A stretch of 6,173 nt of DNA from Bacilli bacterium (GCA_023228385.1 JALOBF010000095.1:1-6173), one strand, 5' to 3'. Shown: positions 1-5,951, numbered from the stretch's first letter. Made by a program: numbers and translations. The notes: generated by a model from the letters alone, not told the origin.

Positions 1-36
1 ATAGTTAAAATAAGCAATTAAGTCTACCGTTTCCAT
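1..36 (-). CDS. 5' end of an unidentified gene, truncated by the window
   Basis: Only the first 12 codons are inside the window, reading METVDLIAYFNY. The start is supported by an AGGAG ribosome binding site at 44-48 with a 7-base spacer before the ATG at 36-34. A promoter-like TATAAT lies just upstream. The gene follows the terminator of the amino acid transporter operon, so it is probably a separate transcription unit. Twelve residues are too few to assign a family, and no function is proposed. Confidence 0.6.
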   Translation of the reverse strand, partial: METVDLIAYFNY

Positions 37-54
37 AGTTTTACTCCTTGCTTC

Positions 55-63
55 ATTATATCA
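55..63 (-). promoter_or_regulatory. Extended -10 promoter candidate for the gene at the left edge
   Basis: On the minus strand the sequence TGATATAAT forms an extended -10 element (TGnTATAAT), with the hexamer at 60-55. No good -35 is seen 16-18 bases upstream, which is tolerable for an extended -10. The spacing is odd: the predicted start of transcription, around 48, would fall at the ribosome binding site and leave a leader of only about 12 bases. A different upstream promoter is possible. Confidence 0.35.
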
Positions 64-108
64 TATTATGGTAAATATTTATACATTTTTTATTATTTTT
101 TTTCCAAA

Positions 109-141
109 TCTTAACGTAAGACTTAACAGAACTAACTGTTA
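109..141. repeat. Two short inverted repeats upstream of the left-edge gene
   Basis: TCTTA-ACG-TAAGA lies at 109-121 and TAACAG-aactaa-CTGTTA at 124-141. They sit between the transporter terminator and the left-edge promoter candidate. They could be operator half-sites or chance in AT-rich DNA; both arms are only 5-6 bases. Apart from these and the features listed separately, I see nothing else in 37-258. Confidence 0.25.
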
Positions 142-151
142 TGTTTAAAAC

Positions 152-181
152 AAAAACACCCCGGTTTCTGGGTGTTTTTTT
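152..181 (-). terminator. Rho-independent terminator of the amino acid transporter operon
   Basis: The arms AAAACACCC (153-161) and GGGTGTTTT (170-178) enclose an 8-base loop, giving a 9-bp stem with a GC-rich top. On the minus strand the stem is followed by TTTTTGTTTT. On the plus strand a run of T ends at 181, so it may work in both directions. It lies about 80 bases past the stop of the ATPase gene, and no other gene end in the window is near enough to need it. Confidence 0.85.
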
Positions 182-200
182 AGAAAAATATGATTGATGC

Positions 201-230
201 GTACCTGTCCCCCCGGAGTATTTTTACTCC
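201..230. repeat. Small hairpin next to a GGGGACAGGTAC-like motif
   Basis: GGAGTA (215-220) and TACTCC (225-230) form a 6-bp stem around a TTTT loop. On the minus strand this is followed directly by six G and then ACAGGTACGC (rc of 201-210). No T run follows in either direction, so it is not an intrinsic terminator. The GGGGACAGGTAC-like string resembles short dispersed repeats found near REP-associated (Y1) transposases in many bacteria. That resemblance comes from memory and no transposase is present here. Confidence 0.3.
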
Positions 231-258
231 AGTACTATTATAATCCAATGTTTAATAT

Positions 259-1002
259 TTATGCACCGGAGGAAAGCACTCTTTTTAAAAATTGTCTGGT
301 TCTTTCTTGTTTCGGTTGATGAAATAATACAGCGGGAGAACCTGATTCAATAATTTTCCCTTCATCCATAAATATCACCCTGGTTGCAACTTCCGAAGCA
401 AAAGACATTTCATGGGTTACAACAATCATCGTCATACCGGAAGCGGCCAAATTTTTCATTACCGTAAGCACCTCGCCGACCATTTCCGGATCAAGGGCAC
501 TGGTCGGTTCGTCAAATAAAATCATTTTCGGTTTCATTACCAGGCTGCGGGCAATAGCTACTCTTTGCTTTTGCCCCCCCGATAAAGTCAAAGGACTGCG
601 TTGGGCGTATTCCGTCATTCCAACGATTTCGAGGTTTTCCCATGCTTTTTGCTGCGCCGATTTTTTTCCCAGTTTTAAAACGCAGCACGGGGCAAGCGTC
701 AGGTTTTCAAGCACGGTTTTATTCGAAAAAAGATTGAACGATTGAAAAACCATTCCGATTTTAGTGCGGAGACGATTAAGATTTACCCCGGGTGCCGTTA
801 TATCGGCCCCGTCAAACCATATCGATCCCGAATCGGGATGTTCCAGCTGATTTATGCAACGCAAAAGGGTTGATTTGCCCGAACCGGAAGCACCGATAAT
901 ACAAACCACTTCCTTTTCGAAAACATCAAGATTAATATCGGAAAGTACCGATAAATTGCCGAAACTTTTCGAAAGATTTCTTATTGCCAGTAGTTTTTTC
1001 AT
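259..1002 (-). CDS. Polar amino acid ABC transporter ATP-binding protein (probable lysine importer)
   Basis: This is the cytoplasmic ATPase that would drive uptake through the permease encoded just upstream. At 247 residues it has the usual length of the GlnQ/HisP/ArtP group. Visible motifs are Walker A GASGSGKST (37-45), Q-loop Q87 in VFQSFNLF, signature LSGGQ (140-144), Walker B ILFDE (161-165), D-loop SALD (168-171) and switch H197 in VVTHE, so the enzyme looks fully competent. GTG (1011-1009) and ATG (1008-1006) codons lie further upstream in frame. However, the SD-like AGGTG is best placed for the ATG at 1002-1000 (6-base spacer) and overlaps those earlier codons, so I chose 1002. The SD also overlaps the stop codon of the permease gene (1014-1012), which points to translational coupling. 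It is the last gene of the riboswitch-controlled operon. Family assignment is firm; the lysine substrate is inferred from the leader RNA. Confidence 0.95.
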   Translation of the reverse strand: MKKLLAIRNLSKSFGNLSVLSDINLDVFEKEVVCIIGASGSGKSTLLRCINQLEHPDSGSIWFDGADITAPGVNLNRLRTKIGMVFQSFNLFSNKTVLENLTLAPCCVLKLGKKSAQQKAWENLEIVGMTEYAQRSPLTLSGGQKQRVAIARSLVMKPKMILFDEPTSALDPEMVGEVLTVMKNLAASGMTMIVVTHEMSFASEVATRVIFMDEGKIIESGSPAVLFHQPKQERTRQFLKRVLSSGA

Positions 1003-1011
1003 TTTCATCAC

Positions 1012-2094
1012 CTAATTGCAACTGGGCAGTTCCTTTGCTTCAAGATTCATTTTTTTCTCAATTTTTTGAATAATCTTTGACGTTGATAAAGTAACCACCA
1101 AATAAATAACAGCGGCAATAATAAACGGTTCATAAGTCCGAAAATAACGATATTTAGCATCCTGAGCGACAAAAAACAATTCAGCCACCCCGATAACATT
1201 TAATACCGAAGTATCCTTAATATTAATCAGAAATTCATTACAAATCGACGGTAAAGCGTTTCTGATACCTTGAGGAAAAACAACATACCGCATCGACTGG
1301 CCATAACTCATTCCTAAACTGCGGGCCGCTTCAAGCTGACCCTTATCGACGGATGCGATGCCGCCCCGCAGCACTTCTGTTAAATAAGCAGCGGTGTTAA
1401 GGGAAACAACGACCAAACCGGCGGTCATTAATGTAAATAGTTTATCAATTTCGGCCTGAGGGGTTTTTAAGACAGCAGCCAATGCCACCGGAACTAAATA
1501 ATAGATAATAACCGCCTGAACCATCATCGGCGTTCCGCGAAATATATTGACATAGATTTTTGATGAAGCGAGACCGACTTTCTTTATAAAAGCCATTAAC
1601 TCGCTGTCATGTTCTTTAATTGTTATCGTCCGAAAAAAGACCAGGATAAGCCCCAACAAAAGGCCGATTAAAGTTCCGCTTAAAGATAAGCGCAAGGTCA
1701 CGGCTAATCCCCGTAAAAAATCCGGCCAATAGCGAATAACAATATAAATCATCGAATCCAGAAAATGACTTCGGTCCGGAATCTTTTGTAAATCTTTTAC
1801 CGAAAGATAAGAATTAATTATCGGTAAAACCAAGTTTTCAACCAGATAAACAAAAAACAAAACCCAAATAGTTATTTTTATAAATGTTTTAGTTTTAATC
1901 GAAATCTTCGGTAAAAACCAAATAACGATACCGCCAACCGTTAGGATTAAAGGAATTATTTTTAACAGAAGCGGCAATTGGTTAAACAGGGAAAGGCCGG
2001 TCATCGGTGAAAGTATCGTTTTTAAGTTAAAAAGCGAAACCGCAATTCCCAATATCAAAACTGTAATATTGGGATATCTACTCTTCCGATGCAT
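1012..2094 (-). CDS. Polar amino acid ABC transporter permease with N-terminal membrane extension
   Basis: This is an inner-membrane permease of the His/Glu/Gln/Arg/opine family, probably acting as a homodimer because the operon has only one permease gene. Residues about 125-345 form the usual transport domain, starting at DFLRGLAVTLRLSLSG. The EAA loop lies at 240-275, with EAARSLG at 255-261 and the FPQG end. The family is usually near 220 residues. This protein has 360, with about 120 extra N-terminal residues holding three hydrophobic stretches (about 10-23, 41-61 and 71-93) and a short polar linker. I chose the ATG at 2094; an in-frame TTG at 2106 is the only other start, because a TGA closes the frame at 2121-2119. 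Either start overlaps the end of the binding-protein gene (by 17 or 29 bases), and neither has a strong SD, so translation is probably coupled to that gene. Stop codon TAG. Confidence 0.92.
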   Translation of the reverse strand: MHRKSRYPNITVLILGIAVSLFNLKTILSPMTGLSLFNQLPLLLKIIPLILTVGGIVIWFLPKISIKTKTFIKITIWVLFFVYLVENLVLPIINSYLSVKDLQKIPDRSHFLDSMIYIVIRYWPDFLRGLAVTLRLSLSGTLIGLLLGLILVFFRTITIKEHDSELMAFIKKVGLASSKIYVNIFRGTPMMVQAVIIYYLVPVALAAVLKTPQAEIDKLFTLMTAGLVVVSLNTAAYLTEVLRGGIASVDKGQLEAARSLGMSYGQSMRYVVFPQGIRNALPSICNEFLINIKDTSVLNVIGVAELFFVAQDAKYRYFRTYEPFIIAAVIYLVVTLSTSKIIQKIEKKMNLEAKELPSCN

Positions 2095-2911
2095 GGCTTC
2101 GATCAACCGCTTGTTCCATCAGTTTGATTCTTACTTCTTCGGTAATTGCGCTTAATATAACATTAATCTTTTCAGTTAAATTATCATCATTAAGACGGAG
2201 GGCAACTGATACGGTTACATCTTCTTCCGAAACGGTAAAGCCGGGATTAAGCTCCTGATAGATAAATTCCGGATTACCGGTAACGATTCCGACCGCAACC
2301 GGCAGTTCAAGAATCGTCGCGTCATATTTATTTCCCAAAATAGCCGTTAAGATATCGGGAACACTTTTAAGCGGCGTAGCATGTTTGACTCCCATCATCT
2401 GATCAATCAGATCATCATAAACCGTACCATGCTGACCGACGATTTTTGCTCCGTCGAAATCATTGATCGAATTAGCGGAAGCATATTTCGAAGTTTTTTT
2501 CATTAATATAACATGGGTACTGCGATAATAGGCATCGGTAAAATTAACCGATTCTTTGCGGTCCTCAGTCGGACTCATACCGGCAATAATTGCATCAATT
2601 TTCCCGGTTTCGAGTGAAGGTATCAACGCTTCCCATTCCAATTTTTCAATTACCAACACTTTACCTAAACTAGCGGCAACCGCTTTTGCAATCTGCACAT
2701 CATATCCGTCGGCATAGGCTCCGGAAGCATTATTAATCGGATAATTATAAGGGCTCCGATTATTTTCCGTCCAATTAAAAGGAGCATAATTGCATTCCAA
2801 ACCGACAATAAATTGATCTTCTCGAATCACAACAATATTATTTTCTGATTCGCGACAAGCAGACAACAAAAACACTAAAACCACCAATAGATAAGCAAAA
2901 TACTTTTTCAT
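2078..2911 (-). CDS. Lipoprotein substrate-binding protein of polar amino acid ABC importer (family 3)
   Basis: This is an extracytoplasmic receptor that would capture the amino acid and pass it to the permease. Residues 1-18 form a lipoprotein signal ending in the lipobox LSAC, with Cys19 as the lipidated residue. The rest is a family 3 solute-binding domain: VGLECNYAPFNW (36-47), GYDVQIAKA (69-77), then SPTEDRKESVNFTDAYY with Arg118 at the position that holds the substrate carboxylate. In DATILELPVA the family Asp that contacts the substrate amino group is replaced by Glu202. A stretch rich in Asn and Tyr (50-66) between the first strand and GYDV is longer than in HisJ or GlnH. The start at 2911 has a strong GGGAGG SD (2925-2920) with an 8-base spacer. 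It is the first gene of the operon, directly behind the lysine riboswitch. Its end overlaps the permease gene. Confidence 0.95.
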   Translation of the reverse strand: MKKYFAYLLVVLVFLLSACRESENNIVVIREDQFIVGLECNYAPFNWTENNRSPYNYPINNASGAYADGYDVQIAKAVAASLGKVLVIEKLEWEALIPSLETGKIDAIIAGMSPTEDRKESVNFTDAYYRSTHVILMKKTSKYASANSINDFDGAKIVGQHGTVYDDLIDQMMGVKHATPLKSVPDILTAILGNKYDATILELPVAVGIVTGNPEFIYQELNPGFTVSEEDVTVSVALRLNDDNLTEKINVILSAITEEVRIKLMEQAVDRSHASEE

Positions 2912-2940
2912 TATATATTCCTCCCAGTAGATATTTCAAC

Positions 2941-2964
2941 AAAAAAAGCGTCACATCGGACGCT
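2941..2964 (-). terminator. Attenuator terminator of the lysine riboswitch
   Basis: On the minus strand AGCGTC (2964-2959) pairs with GACGCT (2952-2947) around the loop CGATGT, followed by a T run to 2941 and then GTTG. It stands between the aptamer and the SD of the binding-protein gene. The left arm is also part of the antiterminator, so the two folds exclude each other. The 6-bp stem is short but carries four G-C pairs. Confidence 0.85.
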
Positions 2965-2999
2965 AACAATTATCAGAATATATAATTGTGTTTAGCGCC
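2959..2999 (-). promoter_or_regulatory. Antiterminator helix of the lysine riboswitch
   Basis: GGCGCTA (2999-2993) pairs with TAGCGTC (2965-2959), with one G-U pair. After a 3-base bulge (2992-2990), ACAATTAT (2989-2982) pairs with ATAATTGT (2973-2966). That gives 15 pairs around an 8-base loop. Bases 2995-2985 of the left arm are also the 3' strand of aptamer helix P1. Bases 2964-2959 of the right arm are one side of the terminator. Lysine binding that stabilises P1 should therefore release the terminator and stop transcription. Confidence 0.8.
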
Positions 3000-3150
3000 T
3001 CTACTATATAGTAGGAGTGTTATACGTATTTCGTATAACCCCACGCTTACTGCCTACCGGCAATATGCGTTCGGCGGTGGAACCTTTCTTATACTTCACG
3101 GGATGTCTCCTCGGTATAATACTCATTATCACCGCAACCTCTAAACCAAT
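2985..3150 (-). promoter_or_regulatory. Lysine riboswitch (L box) aptamer
   Basis: The leader RNA shows the five-helix plan and conserved strings of the lysine riboswitch. P1 is ATTGGTTTAG (3150-3141) with CTAAACACAAT (2995-2985), one A bulged. It is followed by AGAGGTTGC and by AGTA at 3123-3120. P2 opens with GCGGTG paired to CACCGC, preceded by the conserved AAAGG and followed by GCCGAA. An inner arm TTATAC/GTATAA continues P2. P3 is ACGC/GCGT with an inner GCC/GGC hairpin. P4 is GTTATACG/CGTATAAC and P5 is CTACT/AGTAG, followed by AGGCGCTA. These match the order of motifs I recall from the B. subtilis lysC leader. It controls the amino acid importer operon downstream by a terminator/antiterminator switch: low lysine on, high lysine off. 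A covariance-model scan was not possible here, but the agreement is extensive. Confidence 0.93.
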
Positions 3151-3177
3151 GGTTTGCTTATTTTGTTGTTGCTTTAT

Positions 3178-3205
3178 ATTATATAGTATCGGCGTAAAAT
3201 GTCAA
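3178..3205 (-). promoter_or_regulatory. Sigma-A type promoter of the lysine riboswitch-importer operon
   Basis: The minus strand carries a perfect -35 TTGACA (3205-3200), a 16-base spacer and a perfect -10 TATAAT (3183-3178). Transcription should begin near 3171, about 20 bases before P1 of the aptamer, giving a leader of about 260 bases to the start codon at 2911. It lies in the short gap after the stop of the nuclease-helicase gene. Confidence 0.85.
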
Positions 3206-3215
3206 GGTTTTTGAC
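3201..3215. repeat. Inverted repeat overlapping the -35 box
   Basis: GTCAA (3201-3205) and TTGAC (3211-3215) are separated by 5 bases; one arm lies within the TTGACA -35 box. It could be an operator half-site pair or a by-product of the -35 sequence. The riboswitch already explains regulation, so I rate it low. Confidence 0.2.
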
Positions 3216-3227
3216 CAAAAAACGTTT

Positions 3228-5084
3228 TTATAAATTATTAATTACGCTTAATTCTTTTATTCTTTGTTTTAAATATTCAGATAAATTTTTATCCATGCAA
3301 TAAAGGTAACAGCCTTTTTGTCCGCGCGACATTAAAACTCGATATGTATTTCGAATCAGCTTATCAATTATTTCACTGTCAGCAGGCTCAATTACTTTTT
3401 TATGAGGGCGCTTAAACTCTAACGCACCGGCGGGATGTTTTGTCGAATCGGTTAAGACCTTACCGTTACGATAAATCAAATCATCACCGACAATTAAACC
3501 GACATATTCAAATTCCATACCTTGGGTAGTGTGAATGCAACCGACTTCATCGATCGATTTCGGATCGGTCGCAAAAGCTTTTGTTTTATTCCATTGGGCT
3601 TGAAAATCTCCGATTATGATATCAATTTGTGATTTGTCTTTTCGGCTTAACCACGGGAATACATCACCCGATATAAGTCTGGCCTTATTTTTCTTGTTCT
3701 TTTCTAATATTGCGTTTTTCATTAAAAGAATATCATCAAAAATGTTTATATCATAATCAACCATTTGATTGGAGCGAACAAATTCTTCATTATATAAAAC
3801 GGAATCCAACCAACTAATATACTCATCGGAGCCATTACATCTAAATTGTGATTTCAGAAGCAAATCATCACCATGATGAATTTCCGCATTAAAATAATCG
3901 GCCCATTTGATAATTTCTTCAATGGTCCCAAAGTCTTTAATGTCAATTTGTTGTTTGGGGTCAATAAAGAAAACTGTTGTTTTGGCGGCATTAATAATTT
4001 CTTTAATCTGGTTTTCGCCTTTATAAAACCATGAAAGTTTGGTTTTTTCGGTTAAACGGTGCGCCTCATCAACCATTAAACAATCAAATTGATTACATAA
4101 AGAATCAATGAAATTGCCGGAACTTTTAAACAATGTTTTAAGATATGAATAATTTGGGATATTTTTTGTAAGTTTGGAGAAATAATTTTCTCTGACATAT
4201 GAGCTTTTTGATACATAAAACGCCGTAAAACCTTTTTTAGTCATTAATTTCGCAAGCAGTTCAACAGCAATTACACTTTTACCCGTTCCTGCCCCGCCTT
4301 GAACAATTATAACTTTCTTTTTTGATTTAGCCAAAGGCTCAGCGGCAATATGATAGATCTGCTCAAAAACAACTTTTTGTTCATCCAATAAAACATACTC
4401 TTCATTGTTGTTAAGCATACTGCCTAAAGCATCAACCAGCATTTTAGACGGGCGGATTTTACCGTTTTCGATTTCATATAAAAGATCCTTTTCGGACGGA
4501 GCTTTAATATATTTTTCAATAAAACATTTTAAATTTTCATAATCGGTTTCAATGAATACCGGTGATTCCCTTAATATCTCATGATAAATTTTATCGGTTA
4601 GTTCTTCTAAATATGCTGATTTATAATCATGAAGAAAAGCGCAGGAAACTAAATCAATATGATTAGTCTCAACCGCTTCATTAAAATGTTTGATTGTTGA
4701 AGCATAAGAATATGCCTGCCAAGAAGGATGAGCTTTAGGTTCATTTCCCAAAAGAATGACGCCGGGCATATCGGTTCTCTTAACCTTATCCCATCTTTTT
4801 AATTCAATGATAATAATATTATTATCATTATTTTCATTAAATCCGCTAATTAAAAAATCAATACGTTTAGTCGTAATCGGAATTTTATATTCAATCCCAA
4901 CCCGAACATTGGCGGGAATATTTGTGCGGTTTAAAACTTTATACATTTCTCCCAGAGAATATTTAAAAGAACGTTGCTCCGACGGCGAAACATTATGCCC
5001 TAGCCTTTCAATGATTTTATCTACGATTGAGTTATTTTCAATATGATATTTAAATGTTGAAAGGGTTTCATTATATGCTATCAT
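3228..5084 (-). CDS. PD-(D/E)XK nuclease-like + DUF2075 (Schlafen group 3) SF1 helicase protein
   Basis: This is a two-part cytoplasmic protein of 618 residues. The N-terminal part (about 45-195) carries a PD-(D/E)XK nuclease signature: E65, D76 in KRIDFLI, E94 and K96 in IIIELKRW, then Q123-x3-Y127 in WQAYSY, like the QxxxY motif of RecB-family nucleases. From about 230 follows a superfamily 1 helicase-like ATPase of the DUF2075 type: Walker A GGAGTGKS (263-270), Walker B LMVDEAH (336-342), FFIDPKQQI (372-380), KSQFRCNG (411-418), CIHTTQGMEFEYVG (516-529) and YRVLMSRG (581-588). All key residues look intact. The start at 5084 has a good CAGGAG SD (5096-5091, 6-base spacer) and its own promoter. 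Known DUF2075 proteins are mostly uncharacterised, and some occur in defence islands. DNA or RNA processing against invaders is a fair guess but is not shown here. No clear terminator follows; the next promoter lies 20 bases on. Confidence 0.9.
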   Translation of the reverse strand: MIAYNETLSTFKYHIENNSIVDKIIERLGHNVSPSEQRSFKYSLGEMYKVLNRTNIPANVRVGIEYKIPITTKRIDFLISGFNENNDNNIIIIELKRWDKVKRTDMPGVILLGNEPKAHPSWQAYSYASTIKHFNEAVETNHIDLVSCAFLHDYKSAYLEELTDKIYHEILRESPVFIETDYENLKCFIEKYIKAPSEKDLLYEIENGKIRPSKMLVDALGSMLNNNEEYVLLDEQKVVFEQIYHIAAEPLAKSKKKVIIVQGGAGTGKSVIAVELLAKLMTKKGFTAFYVSKSSYVRENYFSKLTKNIPNYSYLKTLFKSSGNFIDSLCNQFDCLMVDEAHRLTEKTKLSWFYKGENQIKEIINAAKTTVFFIDPKQQIDIKDFGTIEEIIKWADYFNAEIHHGDDLLLKSQFRCNGSDEYISWLDSVLYNEEFVRSNQMVDYDINIFDDILLMKNAILEKNKKNKARLISGDVFPWLSRKDKSQIDIIIGDFQAQWNKTKAFATDPKSIDEVGCIHTTQGMEFEYVGLIVGDDLIYRNGKVLTDSTKHPAGALEFKRPHKKVIEPADSEIIDKLIRNTYRVLMSRGQKGCYLYCMDKNLSEYLKQRIKELSVINNL

Positions 5085-5100
5085 AAATTTCTCCTGACTA

Positions 5101-5120
5101 ATTCATGAAATTTTATGAAT
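5101..5120. promoter_or_regulatory. 20-bp near-palindrome, candidate operator
   Basis: ATTCAT and ATGAAT flank an AAATTT centre. The whole 20 bases are self-complementary except for one symmetric position pair. It lies just after the predicted transcription start (about 5123) of the nuclease-helicase gene and ends 5 bases before its SD (5096-5091). That position suits a repressor site or a 5' UTR hairpin. No regulator gene is visible in the window. Confidence 0.4.
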
Positions 5121-5129
5121 CATAAACAA

Positions 5130-5158
5130 ATTATAACATTTAATACCATAATTTACAA
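5130..5158 (-). promoter_or_regulatory. Promoter of the nuclease-helicase gene
   Basis: The minus strand has TTGTAA (5158-5153), a 17-base spacer and TATAAT (5135-5130), with TG one base before the -10 (TGTTATAAT), so it is also an extended -10. This is a strong vegetative-type promoter. Transcription would begin near 5123, leaving about 38 bases of leader that contain the near-palindrome. Confidence 0.8.
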
Positions 5159-5203
5159 ATGTTTTAAAAATCAGATACAAATCCTCGGACAAAACAAATA
5201 GGG

Positions 5204-5224
5204 TGATACGCGATTTTGATACGC
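5204..5224. repeat. Direct repeat TGATACGC, two copies
   Basis: TGATACGC occurs at 5204-5211 and again at 5217-5224, a 13-base period, just beyond the stop codon of the HD-domain gene. It may be a tandem binding site or chance. No hairpin with a T run follows this gene, so no intrinsic terminator is seen. Confidence 0.35.
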
Positions 5225-5227
5225 CAG

Positions 5228-5848
5228 TTAGTCTATCCCCAAGTCAAATGATAAATGTCGGATGAATTCGATCATGAGTTTTTGTTTTGCTTCCCATAAC
5301 GCCTTAGCTTTAGGCGTAACCATCGGATTTATTTCCATATTTTTAAATGAATACTTCTTTATATGTTCGTAAGTTTTGGCAAAACTTTGGATCTGTTCAG
5401 AACCTTCCATCATACAATCCCAAACTATTGATAATGCTCCGGTTTCATCAAGTAAATCGGCTTCCATTAATAAAATTAATTCTTTCGGGGTATTTTCTAT
5501 CGACATTAATTCTTTTTTGGAGTGATTTCTAATCAGATATGTAACAAAATCAACAAATTCAACCCCGAATCCATTTTCTATCAAATAGTCATGACAGATC
5601 TGGGCACTATTCTCAGCATGATTGTCATTATCACCGTCAATACCGTATCCAACGTCGTGAAAGATTGCGGCGACAAGGACGGCTTCTTTATTTATTTGAT
5701 TTATTTCCGCTATTAACCTTTTTGCCCATAAAAAAACACGCCATATATGTTCGGAACGTTTTCGAAACGGAAATTTTCCAAAATTCCATTCTTCGCCGCC
5801 GGTAAGTTCCAGTTTTTCTTTTACAAATTTCAGCATAAATTTATACAT
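5228..5848 (-). CDS. HD-domain protein, predicted metal-dependent phosphohydrolase
   Basis: This is a soluble 206-residue protein with the HD superfamily pattern: His34 (RSEHIWRV), His64-Asp65 (AIFHDVGYG), and Asp131 in MEADLLDETGA as the likely distal metal ligand, with additional His77 (NHAENSA) and His109 (RNHSKKE). These residues normally bind a divalent metal and hydrolyse phosphoester bonds in nucleotides or related compounds. The substrate cannot be told from sequence. The length is typical of stand-alone HD proteins. A TGA at 5857-5855 closes the frame upstream, so the ATG at 5848 is the first possible start; its SD is weak (GTGAG with a 5-base gap). It follows the unknown gene at the right edge by about 100 bases and precedes the nuclease-helicase gene, which has its own promoter. 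A housekeeping role is as likely as a defence role. Confidence 0.9.
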   Translation of the reverse strand: MYKFMLKFVKEKLELTGGEEWNFGKFPFRKRSEHIWRVFLWAKRLIAEINQINKEAVLVAAIFHDVGYGIDGDNDNHAENSAQICHDYLIENGFGVEFVDFVTYLIRNHSKKELMSIENTPKELILLMEADLLDETGALSIVWDCMMEGSEQIQSFAKTYEHIKKYSFKNMEINPMVTPKAKALWEAKQKLMIEFIRHLSFDLGID

Positions 5849-5915
5849 CTTAGCTCACATCCAGATATTATTAATGATAAGAAAAAGACAACATTTCAGG
5901 CCATACTTTTTAAAT

Positions 5916-5942
5916 ATTATAGACATTATGAGTAAAACACAA
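5916..5942 (-). promoter_or_regulatory. Possible promoter of the HD-domain gene
   Basis: A TATAAT lies at 5921-5916 on the minus strand, about 68 bases before the HD-gene start. The best -35 candidate is TTGTGT (5942-5937) with a short 15-base spacer. No terminator hairpin follows the preceding gene, so the HD gene may also be read from further upstream. Confidence 0.4.
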
Positions 5943-5951
5943 TACCTTTAC

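Noticed and set aside
3074..3082. Plus-strand GGTGGAACC, resembling the T-box antiterminator core
   Set aside because: It is the complement of conserved L-box sequence on the minus strand. The plus strand has no T-box stems, no terminator and no downstream gene to regulate.
3017..3214. 65-codon plus-strand reading frame
   Set aside because: It lies entirely opposite the lysine riboswitch and its promoter, has no ribosome binding site and its protein has no recognisable features.
3206..3227. Terminator after the nuclease-helicase gene
   Set aside because: The only structure is an AAAAACGTTTTT-type AT palindrome with no GC stem, not a convincing intrinsic terminator.
4756..5046. 96-codon plus-strand reading frame
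   Set aside because: It is antisense to the conserved nuclease domain of the nuclease-helicase gene, with no RBS or family resemblance.
5347..5935. Three plus-strand reading frames of 61-64 codons
   Set aside because: They lie opposite or across the HD-domain gene, whose catalytic motifs are intact, and have no supporting signals.
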